Assembly (NCBI GenBank): GCA_903832055.1
Contig: CAILAC010000013.1
Coordinates: forward strand, 186,001 to 250,000
Length of the DNA: 64,000 nt
Origin: an uncultured Acidobacteriota bacterium
Lineage (GTDB): Bacteria; Acidobacteriota; Terriglobia; Terriglobales; Acidobacteriaceae
Direction of reading: 5' to 3'
The notes under the pieces are model-generated. The model had not been told where the DNA came from. It ran no database searches and was given only the letters and a program-made list of their open reading frames with translations. The translations under genes were made by a program, and so were the position numbers. Shown piece after piece: positions 34,501-42,624 of the stretch (position 1 is its first letter; the number at the start of each line of letters is the position of its first letter).

Positions 34501-35955
34501 TCACCGGGGCTCAGCCATGAGCAACCGTAAATCGCGCAGATTGTGTCCGGTCGGCCCTGTCACAACCGAGTCGCCCAGCGCGGTAAACAGAGGGCACGCA
34601 TCAAACCGCGCCAGCGCTTCCTCTGGCGCATAACCAAACGCAAATGCCCGCCTGACAGTCGTTGGATCGGCAATTGCACCCGCCGCCCGCGTATTTCCGT
34701 CGATCCCGTCTGAGCCTGCGCTGAAAACCACCAACAACTCGTCAGGCGATTTTCCCAACTCCAGTGCGCATGCCAGCGCAAACTGCTGGTTGCGTCCCCC
34801 CGCTCCAGGCGTCCGATTCAGCGTCACCGTCACCTCTCCCCCTGAAATCAGGCAGCAACGCGGGTGCTCAGCCCGCAGTTCCGAAAATCGCTGCAGCAGA
34901 TAGCGCGCTGCCTCCGCATAGTCCCAGTCGTCGCATTGGTTATCCACTGCAACGAAATACCCCGCCTTTTCTGCCGCGATGCGTGCATTCTCAACCAGAT
35001 CCTGGCTGGACAGCAGCACCTCAATCATCGAATTTCGAAAGGCCTGCTCCTCGGTCCGCAAAGCAGCATCTGCCCCTGATTCCGCTTCCTTATCAACCCA
35101 GGGCAAGCGCTGGAACAAGGGCGCCAGTCGGCTCGTCTTGCCCGGAGACTCGGGCACATTACCGCGCTCAAAGAATCGCCGCACCGGCCCGGTAAACTTC
35201 TCCATCAGCTTGTACCGTTCAAGCAGTTCATGTACCTCGGCAACTGTGGAGTGGTCGGGCAGCGTCGGTCCGCTGGCCAGAGTGTCCAGGCTCCGCAAAG
35301 GCACGTCCGGCAGCAGAATCGAGAGCTTGGTCGCAGCAGCAGCCGCCAGCGCCAACCTACCGCCTTTCACCGCTGAAAAGTGCTTGCGAATCGTATTGAT
35401 CTCCGTAATTGGCGCTCCGCACCCAACCAGGGCCTGATGAAACACCACCGCGTCATCCACCGTGATCGCGGCATCCAGCGGAAGATCGAACAGCGCAGAC
35501 CCGCCCCCCGAAAGTAGAAAAATCACCAGAGAATCCTGCTTCGCATTGCGCAACAGGCTCAAAGTCGCTTTCGCCGCGGCAAATGAATCCTCGTTCGGCA
35601 GTGGATGCCCACCGGCAAAGTACCGTATACGCCAATTCCGCTTCTCCGGCACTTCTGTCGAACAACAAATGCCGCGCAAACCGCTGCGCCGCTTCATCCG
35701 GCTCAGCAGCGTATCCAGCATCGGTACAGCCGCCTTGCCGATTGCCACCACAAAAATCTGGCGGAAATCCTTGAGGTTCAGGTCCCCTGAAGCCTCCTCG
35801 CCGCGACTTTCTCCAAGCGGACGGCGCAACAAATTGCCCTCGAAGTGAATATGCCTCTCAAACGCCGACTCGATGCTGCAAGCTTCCAAAGCGTTCCGGA
35901 ACAGGGAGTTCGCCCCTGCATGGAGAGCTTCCAACGCACGTTCACTCGTTGTCAT
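34501..35955 (-). CDS. Glycerate 2-kinase (GckA/MOFRL family)
   Basis: Phosphorylates D-glycerate to 2-phosphoglycerate, feeding serine-cycle, tartrate or Entner-Doudoroff-type intermediates into lower glycolysis. The 484 residues contain the DUF4147 domain (VVAIGKAAVPMLDTLLSRM, AGGHPLPNEDS, LLSGGGSALFDLP, LASGPTLPDHST) and the C-terminal MOFRL domain (GRNQQFALACALELG, SAGSDGIDGNTRAAGAI). Its start ATG overlaps the stop of the upstream alpha/beta hydrolase gene (ATGA), so translation is coupled. It is distinct from the GarK-type glycerate kinases. Confidence in family is high. Confidence 0.9.
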   Translation of the reverse strand: MTTSERALEALHAGANSLFRNALEACSIESAFERHIHFEGNLLRRPLGESRGEEASGDLNLKDFRQIFVVAIGKAAVPMLDTLLSRMKRRSGLRGICCSTEVPEKRNWRIRYFAGGHPLPNEDSFAAAKATLSLLRNAKQDSLVIFLLSGGGSALFDLPLDAAITVDDAVVFHQALVGCGAPITEINTIRKHFSAVKGGRLALAAAAATKLSILLPDVPLRSLDTLASGPTLPDHSTVAEVHELLERYKLMEKFTGPVRRFFERGNVPESPGKTSRLAPLFQRLPWVDKEAESGADAALRTEEQAFRNSMIEVLLSSQDLVENARIAAEKAGYFVAVDNQCDDWDYAEAARYLLQRFSELRAEHPRCCLISGGEVTVTLNRTPGAGGRNQQFALACALELGKSPDELLVVFSAGSDGIDGNTRAAGAIADPTTVRRAFAFGYAPEEALARFDACPLFTALGDSVVTGPTGHNLRDLRLLMAEPR

Positions 35956-36728
35956 GGTATGTATCTCGCTAAATTGGGGTTCGGTGGAAACGTCGTGTTC
36001 AACCAGTTTCCCAATGCCGCCTGCATCTCCGGCAGACGCCCGGTAAAGAAGTGTTCAGCTCCTGGAATCAGCACGAGAGTCTTTGGCTCACTTGCAGCAT
36101 TCGCCACCTGATGAAGCTGTTCTTCAGGCCCGTACTGGTCGCGGTCACCGCTCAGAAAGAGCTTCGGCAATTTGCATGAGTGCAGAAACGGATAGCTGTA
36201 GACCCTGCCCGGTGCATGCGTTGGCAGCCCCAGCGCGGCGAATCCCTTGACGGTCGGACCTTGCCCCGAATGCAGTCGGCAACACGCTTGCAGCCCCATC
36301 GCCGCGCCAAATGAAAATCCCGCGGCAACAATCGGCTTGCTGAACGCCCGCGCAAGCCACTCCAGCCCGGCCTCCACGTCCCCAACTTCTGCCCGTCCAT
36401 CGTGAACGCCTTCACTCAAACCCGTTCCGCGAAAGTTGAAGCGCAACACGGGCCATCCAAGGGCTGAAAACACCTTTGCTGCGTGATACACCACCTTGTT
36501 GTTCATCGTGCCCCCGCCCGAGGGGTGAGGGTGGCAGATCATGGCAGAATAGGGAGCGTCGCGGTCACCTGCATTCAAAAGAGCCTCAAGCCGCCCAGCA
36601 GGACCATCCAGGAAGAAACTGATCAGGGCGCCGGGTGCAGCCGCGCGCGCCACAGACAACGAATCAGCCATCGCCCCATTGCGGGGAGATGGCTCGGAAC
36701 CAGGCGCTTTGTCAGCGGATCCCACCAT
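35952..36728 (-). CDS. Alpha/beta hydrolase
   Basis: A predicted cytoplasmic hydrolase of about 258 residues. It shows the CHPHPSGGGTMNNKVV loop, FNFRGTGLSEG, the nucleophile elbow GFSFGA, the acid segment SGDRDQYG and the terminal histidine in GAEHFF, so the Ser-Asp-His triad is complete. The frame is open to a TTG at 36776 with in-frame ATGs at 36764, 36752, 36740 and 36728. I prefer 36728, which has AAGG at good spacing. The upstream part is a 12-bp tandem repeat encoding Met-Lys-Arg-Lys. It is coupled to the glycerate kinase by a 4-nt overlap; substrate unknown. Confidence 0.75.
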   Translation of the reverse strand: MVGSADKAPGSEPSPRNGAMADSLSVARAAAPGALISFFLDGPAGRLEALLNAGDRDAPYSAMICHPHPSGGGTMNNKVVYHAAKVFSALGWPVLRFNFRGTGLSEGVHDGRAEVGDVEAGLEWLARAFSKPIVAAGFSFGAAMGLQACCRLHSGQGPTVKGFAALGLPTHAPGRVYSYPFLHSCKLPKLFLSGDRDQYGPEEQLHQVANAASEPKTLVLIPGAEHFFTGRLPEMQAALGNWLNTTFPPNPNLARYIP

Positions 36729-37205
36729 ACCAGCCTTCATTCTATGCGCCATTTTTCGCTTCATTTTTCGCTTCAAGTACGGGCTTCAGGGCAAAGCCAT
36801 CCTGAGCAGGCCGTCCACCACCCTCTGCGCCCCGGTCCACATGCTCTGACAATCAACTCGAAACAGTGTTCGCGCCACGCCATTTGCCTCGATTGCCGCT
36901 TGCGTAGAATTACACTCCTTCGGAATACACTGGAAAAAAGTCGGGTAGATGTATCCCCGCTTGCCTCGGCAGGCCATGAAAAATTGTCACAAAACAGCCC
37001 ATTTTGCGCCTGGTAACCACCACGCAACTCCCTCGCAATCAACGATGTACATCTCATTTTTGCCAAAAACACCCCACCCCCCCTTTATGTCGAAAAATGG
37101 CAAAAGTGGGGCGCATTGTCGCTTCCGTAATCGCACAACCTGGTTTTCGCATCAGCTTCGCCTGATGGATGCAATTCCGATAATGTCGGGTATTCTGGCA
37201 GTACG
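36729..37205. other. Divergent intergenic region with small repeats
   Basis: Between the alpha/beta hydrolase and the M20 peptidase gene. It contains a 12-bp tandem repeat (CATTTTTCGCTT twice, 36750-36773), a C-run near 37071-37083, and an 8-bp inverted repeat TTTTGCCA / TGGCAAAA at 37058-37065 and 37098-37105. Small open frames here have no ribosome sites or recognisable products. Promoters for both flanking genes must lie here. Confidence 0.4.
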
Positions 37206-38273
37206 ATGTCCTCTGAGATGAACAACACCGCCAGCGCTTCAGCATCACTTGAAGCAATTGACCCCATCGCTCTGACCCGGTCTCTCGTATCCATCGATTC
37301 CACGACCTACCACGAAGGCGCAGCCGGTGACTTCCTCGCCGGTTTTCTGGCCCAGCGCGGCTGGCAGGTAGAGAAGACACCAGTGCCGCAGCCCGCAGAA
37401 AGCGGTAATCAGGACGCACGTTGGAATGTCTACGCCGGCCCATCGTCCGGTTCGCCCGACCTGGTTTTCTCCACCCATATCGATACTGTCCCGCCCTACA
37501 TCCCCTTCACCGAAGATGAAGAATTCATGTATGGCCGAGGCGTCTCAGATGCCAAAGGCATAGTCGCCGCGCAGGTAGCTGCGGCAGAGAAATTACGCGC
37601 GCTCGGCTACAGGGTCGGGCTGCTGTTCGTCGCCGGAGAGGAGCGCGATTCGGCTGGCGCGAAGGTCGCAAACCAAGCCCCCAAAGGCAGTCGCTATCTC
37701 ATCAACGGCGAACCGACGGACAACCGCCTGGCCCTCGCATCGAAAGGCGCGCTCCGCGCCGTACTCACTGCCAAAGGCAAGATGGGTCACTCAGCCTACC
37801 CTGAACTCGGTGACTCCGCAGTCCACAAGCTCGTAGATGCACTGGCAAAAATACGCGCCCTCGAACTGCCAGTCCTTGAAGACGTAGGCCCAAGTACTCT
37901 CAACATCGGTCAGATTGAGGGTGGCCGCGCTCCCAACGTTATTGCCGACCACGCTCAGGCGCAGATACTGATTCGCCTCGTAGGCGACTCCGCCAGCACC
38001 CGCGCAGCGATTCTTGAGGCTGCCAACGGTCTCGCCGAAGTCCAATTTGTCCTTGAAATTCCCTTTGTCCGGCTTCGTGCATTACCTGGATTTCCCACGA
38101 TGGTCGCCAAGTTCACCACCGATATTCCGGAGCTGAGCCAATGGGGCGAACCTCTCCTCCTCGGCCCCGGCTCAATCCACGTAGCCCACACACCCTATGA
38201 AAAGCTCGCCAAGAAAGAACTCTTCGAGGCTGTCGATCTCTATGTCCAGGTGGCTCAGCAACTTCTGAACTGA
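37206..38273 (+). CDS. M20 family metallopeptidase/deacylase
   Basis: A 355-residue two-zinc amidohydrolase of the ArgE/DapE/CPG2 group. The metal-binding pattern is present: STHIDTVPPY (first His and Asp), RGVSDAKGIVA (bridging Asp), FVAGEERDSAGA (Glu-Glu pair), and INGEPTDNRL. KGKMGHSAYPELGDSA marks the dimerisation-domain histidine, and HVAHTPYEKL near the end carries the last ligand. It may remove N-acyl groups from amino acids (ornithine, citrulline or diaminopimelate type); the exact substrate cannot be read from sequence. It stands at the head of a plus-strand group with the YyaL-like gene 70 nt on. Confidence 0.85.
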   Translation: MSSEMNNTASASASLEAIDPIALTRSLVSIDSTTYHEGAAGDFLAGFLAQRGWQVEKTPVPQPAESGNQDARWNVYAGPSSGSPDLVFSTHIDTVPPYIPFTEDEEFMYGRGVSDAKGIVAAQVAAAEKLRALGYRVGLLFVAGEERDSAGAKVANQAPKGSRYLINGEPTDNRLALASKGALRAVLTAKGKMGHSAYPELGDSAVHKLVDALAKIRALELPVLEDVGPSTLNIGQIEGGRAPNVIADHAQAQILIRLVGDSASTRAAILEAANGLAEVQFVLEIPFVRLRALPGFPTMVAKFTTDIPELSQWGEPLLLGPGSIHVAHTPYEKLAKKELFEAVDLYVQVAQQLLN

Positions 38274-38343
38274 ACTTGAAGCAAATTTGAATCACGAGCG
38301 ATCCACCCAGCAAGTGCTGTTCCCACTTTTCAGTACCGCGCCG

Positions 38344-40491
38344 ATGTATCCTCTCAGAATGGCCAGCCACGATCCTCACGCCAATCGTCTCGACCAATCG
38401 GCCTCTTCCTACCTTCGATCAGCGCGCCATCAGCCGGTCCAATGGCATCCCTGGGCAGCTGAAGCCTTTGCCCGAGCCGAGGCTGAAGACAAGCTGATCC
38501 TCCTCGACATTGGAGCCGTGTGGTGCCACTGGTGCCACGTCATGGACCGTGAATCATACGAGAATCCTGAGTTGGCCGCTATCCTCAATGAGCACTTCGT
38601 TGCCATCAAGGTTGATCGTGACGAGCGTCCAGACGTCGACGCTCGCTATCAGGCCGCCATCTCTTCCATCAGCGGACAAGGGGGCTGGCCCCTCACCGCC
38701 TTTCTCACCCCCACCGGGCATCCATTTTTCGGTGGAACATATTTTCCCGCCGACGACCGCTACGGCCGCCCAGGTTTCAAGCGGGTGCTGCTGACCATGG
38801 CGGATGCCTGGCGCAACCGGCGGGAAGAAGCCCTTGAATCCGCCGCAAGTGTCATGGCTGCCATTGAGGAAAATGAAAATTTCTCCGGCAGGGGAGGGGA
38901 ACTGACCCTTCGCCTTGTCGACAAACTCGTGGATTCCATCCTCAAGCAATTTGACCCGCGCAATGGCGGATTTGGCTCGCAGCCGAAATTCCCACATTCA
39001 AGTGCGCTCGATCTACTTATTGAAAATGCCACGCGCAACGGTAACGAGGCGGCACGCGATGCCGCGATTCTGACCCTGCTCAAAATGAGCAAGGGTGGAG
39101 TCTATGACCAGCTGGCGGGTGGATTCCACCGCTATTCAGTGGACGAGCGATGGGTGGTTCCGCATTTCGAAAAAATGCTATATGACAACACCGAGCTACT
39201 GCGGAACTATATTCACGGGTACCAGAGCTTTGTCCGTCCAGAGTTTGCCCAGACCGCCCATGAAATCATCCACTGGCTCGACACCTCAATGACTGATCGC
39301 CAACGCGGTGGTTTCTACGGTTCGCAGGATGCCGATATTGACCTCGACGATGACGGCGACTACTTCACATGGACCAAAGTCGAAGCTCAGAGTGCATTGA
39401 GCCCCGAAGAATGGTCTGTTGCAAGCCGTTACTGGGATATCGGTGATCTCGGCGACATGCACCATAATCCCCAGAAAAACGTCCTTCACATCCGCCTGAG
39501 CGTGGCTGAAGTAGCCCGCGAAGCCGGCATTTCGCCTGAGGATGCCCAAGCCCGCCTCACTTCTGCCCAAAGAACTCTTCTCCAGGCCCGCAATGCCCGG
39601 CCAACCCCTTTCATCGACCGCACCCTCTACACAAGCTGGAATGCGATGGCCATTACCGCCTACCTCGAGGCTGCCCGCGTACTTCGTCTGGATTCGGCAA
39701 GGGAGTTTGCGCTCCAGACCCTCGATCGACTTCTCATTCAGGCCTGGGATGCGGATGCAGAACTCGCCCACGTCATCGCCTATCCTGACGATCGTTCTCC
39801 CGCAGAACGCGTTGCCGGCACCCTCGACGACTACGCATTCACCGTTCATGCCTGTGTTGAGGCCTGGTTGGCAACCGGCAAGATGGCATATTTCCGCGCT
39901 GCGCTCAAACTCGGATCAGTCATGATCGAGAGATTCTACGATCGGGATTCCGGCGCATTTGTTGACATCGCCCTGACGAACGATGAAACCCTCCAGTTTG
40001 GCGCACTGAAGGCTCACCGCAAGCCCCTGCAGGATGCACCGACACCAGCCGGCAACCCCACAGCAGCATCCGCTCTTTTACGCCTCGAGGCCCTCTCCAA
40101 TCGAACGGAGTTTCGCGCAATTGCGGAGGAGACCCTCGCGTCATTCGCCGGCGTTGTGGAGCATTTTGGTCTCTACGCAGGCAGCTACGCACTTGCTCTC
40201 AATCGACTACTGCTCGATCCGGTGCAAATCGTCGTCGTTGGTACAGGACAGGAGGCAAGTCGTTTTGAAGCCCTGGCAACTGCGCGTTTTGCAGCCAACA
40301 AGACCGTCATCAGGCTCCAGCAAGACCAGATAATGGCAAACGAGTTACCAGAAGCGCTCGCTGAAACCCTCACCCGGATCCCTCCGCCCGAAGGAGTCAA
40401 TGCCTGGGTGCTCATCTGCCGCCACCGCTCCTGCCTGCCCCCCATCACCAATTCAGAAGCCCTGCTCGAAGCACTGGAATCCATTGTCTAG
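38344..40491 (+). CDS. YyaL-like thioredoxin/glycosidase-fold protein (DUF255)
   Basis: A 715-residue member of the YyaL/spermatogenesis-associated protein 20 family. The N-terminal thioredoxin-like domain (residues about 10-170) has GAVWCHWCHVMDRESYEN with the CxxC pair, then KVDRDERPDVD and GGWPLTAFLTPTGHPFFGGTYFP. The rest is an (alpha/alpha)6-barrel like family 15/127-type toroids (GGVYDQLAGGFHRYSVDE, WVVPHFEKMLYDNT). Its biochemical role is unknown in any organism I can name with confidence. ATG 38344 or 38359 is likely; the frame is open to TTG 38287. Confidence 0.88.
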   Translation: MYPLRMASHDPHANRLDQSASSYLRSARHQPVQWHPWAAEAFARAEAEDKLILLDIGAVWCHWCHVMDRESYENPELAAILNEHFVAIKVDRDERPDVDARYQAAISSISGQGGWPLTAFLTPTGHPFFGGTYFPADDRYGRPGFKRVLLTMADAWRNRREEALESAASVMAAIEENENFSGRGGELTLRLVDKLVDSILKQFDPRNGGFGSQPKFPHSSALDLLIENATRNGNEAARDAAILTLLKMSKGGVYDQLAGGFHRYSVDERWVVPHFEKMLYDNTELLRNYIHGYQSFVRPEFAQTAHEIIHWLDTSMTDRQRGGFYGSQDADIDLDDDGDYFTWTKVEAQSALSPEEWSVASRYWDIGDLGDMHHNPQKNVLHIRLSVAEVAREAGISPEDAQARLTSAQRTLLQARNARPTPFIDRTLYTSWNAMAITAYLEAARVLRLDSAREFALQTLDRLLIQAWDADAELAHVIAYPDDRSPAERVAGTLDDYAFTVHACVEAWLATGKMAYFRAALKLGSVMIERFYDRDSGAFVDIALTNDETLQFGALKAHRKPLQDAPTPAGNPTAASALLRLEALSNRTEFRAIAEETLASFAGVVEHFGLYAGSYALALNRLLLDPVQIVVVGTGQEASRFEALATARFAANKTVIRLQQDQIMANELPEALAETLTRIPPPEGVNAWVLICRHRSCLPPITNSEALLEALESIV

Positions 40492-40530
40492 TCAGTTCAT
40501 CCGGAAACCGGGCCCTTAGCGTTTGATCCT

Positions 40531-41481
40531 TTAGTTGTTCTCGGAGTTTGCATCATCGGTATCCCTCGCAACGGATACCGCTCCTGGAAATCCGGTCAAA
40601 ACCCTGTAGGGGTCGCCCGGCAGGAGCCGCTTTGCTTCCAGCGCCAGCCTTACACGCCGCTTAAATTCCCGAACTGGCGCAAACTGCCTGGTCGCGTGCG
40701 TCCGAAAGGTTACCGAATAGACAACTTCTGATCCCTTGATCGAATCCACCCCAAGCACTTGGGGGTCGCTCAGGAAAACGTCCGCGTATGCCGGATCGTT
40801 TCGCACTGCAAGCGCGATCTCTGTCAGCAACGGCACTACCATCTCGGGGGACGCCGAAAAGTCTACCGAAACATGCACCGTGGCGAGCGAATACTCTCGG
40901 CTCAGATTCGCCACGGTTGCGATCTGGGAGTTCGGAACGACATAAAGCGTGCCGTCGTTATCTCGGATCTCTGTCCGCCGCAGTGTCATCGCCTCAACCT
41001 TCCCAGACATCGTTCCCAGCCTGACTGAGTCACCCACTGCAAACTGGTCCTCGATAATAATCAACATCCCGTTCAAGATATCCTTCACAATCGTCTGCGC
41101 TGCCAGACCGATGGCGATGCCTGCGACCCCCGCAGACGCAAGCAGAGGTCCCAGATTGACTCCAAGAATCATCAGGAACTGCAACGCAGTCAGCGACCAG
41201 AGCACCGAGTGAAGAGTCGTCCTTAGAACTCCGGCAAAGGTCTTTAATTGCGAATTGCGGCCGGGCCTGGAATTCTCACGGTCTGCCAGCACCATCATGC
41301 GATGCGTTCCGACGCTGATAATGCGGCCCAGCACAAGGGCAATCAAAACCACGACGATCAAATGCGGCAGCTTGGCATGCACGAACTCCTGCATGTCCCC
41401 AATCCACTGATCGAGTACCTTACCCAGGAATCGCCCTTCCGCAAAAATCCCGGTCCGTGAAGCCAACAAAAAAGGATGCAT
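40531..41481 (-). CDS. MscS-type mechanosensitive channel
   Basis: A 316-residue small-conductance channel that opens under membrane tension to release solutes. Three membrane segments precede the pore-lining helix, seen in LLASAGVAGIAIGLAAQTIV, and the beta domain follows (EDQFAVGDSVRLGTMSGKVEAM, YVVPNSQIATVANLS). The C terminus is the usual alpha/beta domain. GAGGAGAG precedes ATG 41481. It converges on the YyaL-like gene (39-nt gap) and is divergent from the small paralogous exported proteins. Ionic selectivity cannot be predicted. Confidence 0.92.
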   Translation of the reverse strand: MHPFLLASRTGIFAEGRFLGKVLDQWIGDMQEFVHAKLPHLIVVVLIALVLGRIISVGTHRMMVLADRENSRPGRNSQLKTFAGVLRTTLHSVLWSLTALQFLMILGVNLGPLLASAGVAGIAIGLAAQTIVKDILNGMLIIIEDQFAVGDSVRLGTMSGKVEAMTLRRTEIRDNDGTLYVVPNSQIATVANLSREYSLATVHVSVDFSASPEMVVPLLTEIALAVRNDPAYADVFLSDPQVLGVDSIKGSEVVYSVTFRTHATRQFAPVREFKRRVRLALEAKRLLPGDPYRVLTGFPGAVSVARDTDDANSENN

Positions 41482-41602
41482 ACGAACTCTCCTCTTTCTA
41501 TCTATACTGTGCGCAGCAGGGGCACACGGTCCGGAATATCCAACCCAACCAGATTTTCCGTTGAGTCCGGCAATTGAAACGCCCTAGACTGGAGTTCACC
41601 CG

Positions 41603-42064
41603 ATGCGGCTATTGATGAAGCAAATGCCTGCTTTTCGTCTCTCAATCCCATTCATCTCGCACCCTGACATGCCCAGGCTTCGAAAACGGGGCTGGCTTTC
41701 CCTGCTGGCCTTCGCGGCTTTTGCGATGCCTGGGCATTCCGGCCAGGAGATCCCGAAACCAATGATGAATTATGACAAGCCTTATCTGCTTCCGGCGACC
41801 AACCGCATCCCTGATGCGAACGACAAGATGCAGATGCAGGATCAGCAGGCCAAGGAAAAGAACTTCACAGCGGCAAATATCGAACGCAAAAAGCAGATTG
41901 CTGATGACAGTGCCAGACTGCTGAAACTGGCTACCGACTTGAAAACTGAGGTCGACAAGACCAACAAAGACACCCTGTCGGTATCAGTGATTCGCAAAGC
42001 TGACGAAATCGAGCGGCTGGCACACGCGGTCCGCGAAAAGATGAGAGCTTCGATTGGCAACTAG
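41603..42064 (+). CDS. Small exported helical protein, paralogue A
   Basis: A 153-residue protein with a signal peptide-like stretch (RGWLSLLAFAAFAMPGHSGQ) and a charged helical C-terminal half (about 85-150, ARLLKLATDLKTEVDKTNKD, DEIERLAHAVREKM). The second half is clearly similar to the product of the next gene, indicating a tandem duplication. Several in-frame ATGs (41603, 41615, 41624, 41669) could start it. No known domain; a periplasmic coiled-coil role is inferred. Confidence 0.65.
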   Translation: MRLLMKQMPAFRLSIPFISHPDMPRLRKRGWLSLLAFAAFAMPGHSGQEIPKPMMNYDKPYLLPATNRIPDANDKMQMQDQQAKEKNFTAANIERKKQIADDSARLLKLATDLKTEVDKTNKDTLSVSVIRKADEIERLAHAVREKMRASIGN

Positions 42065-42083
42065 CCACTTTCTTCGGCTTTGG

Positions 42084-42491
42084 ATGAGTCCAGCTCGCCC
42101 GCTGTATTGTGTCGTACTCGTGTGCCTGACGCTGGCCGTCAGCCTGGTTGAGTCGCGTACTGCGAAGGCTGCACTCCAGATAGCGCCTCAAAACCCCAGC
42201 CATCTCGATCGCACCGTACATTCGCGGGAGTACCCACCGCCCCTTGAGCCCGACGAATTGCGCCGCATGTCGAGGCAGTTAAACATCCAGAGACAGAAAG
42301 ACCTGACCCGCGATACGGCAAAACTGCTCGAATTGACGCAGGCTTTCAAGTCCGAGGCTGATTCAGGCAACGAAGCCTTCTCTGCCGCAGTCACCTTGCG
42401 CAAGATCGAGCAGATCGAAAAGCTCGCACACAAGATTCGAGAAGAGATGGTGATTACACCGGGGCCGCAAGTCCCTATCACCATCAACTGA
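42084..42491 (+). CDS. Small exported helical protein, paralogue B
   Basis: A 135-residue exported protein (signal YCVVLVCLTLAVSLVESRTAKA) whose helical region TAKLLELTQAFKSEADSGNE and IEQIEKLAHKIREEM aligns with paralogue A just upstream. ATG 42084 gives a clean signal peptide. A TTG at 42054 would overlap the stop of paralogue A and is an alternative. No known domain. The gene ends before a very strong bidirectional terminator. Confidence 0.65.
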   Translation: MSPARPLYCVVLVCLTLAVSLVESRTAKAALQIAPQNPSHLDRTVHSREYPPPLEPDELRRMSRQLNIQRQKDLTRDTAKLLELTQAFKSEADSGNEAFSAAVTLRKIEQIEKLAHKIREEMVITPGPQVPITIN

Positions 42492-42555
42492 AACAAACAG
42501 AGATTGTGCGGACACCTGGCTCGGCAACTTCATCAATCGCTGCACTCAACAAAGG

Positions 42556-42605
42556 AAAGAGGCACTTTGCGCAGGCACTGAACCTGCGTAAAGTGCCTCT
42601 TTCTC
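42556..42605. terminator. Bidirectional rho-independent terminator
   Basis: Two 20-nt arms, 42556-42575 and 42583-42602, pair along their whole length with a single G-U, around a 7-nt loop. T-rich sequence follows on the plus side (TTTCTCT) and the stem's A-rich foot gives a T-run on the minus side. It serves both the paralogue pair (plus) and hppA (minus), which converge here. Confidence 0.9.
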
Positions 42606-42624
42606 TGGTCAATCCGTTCCATTC

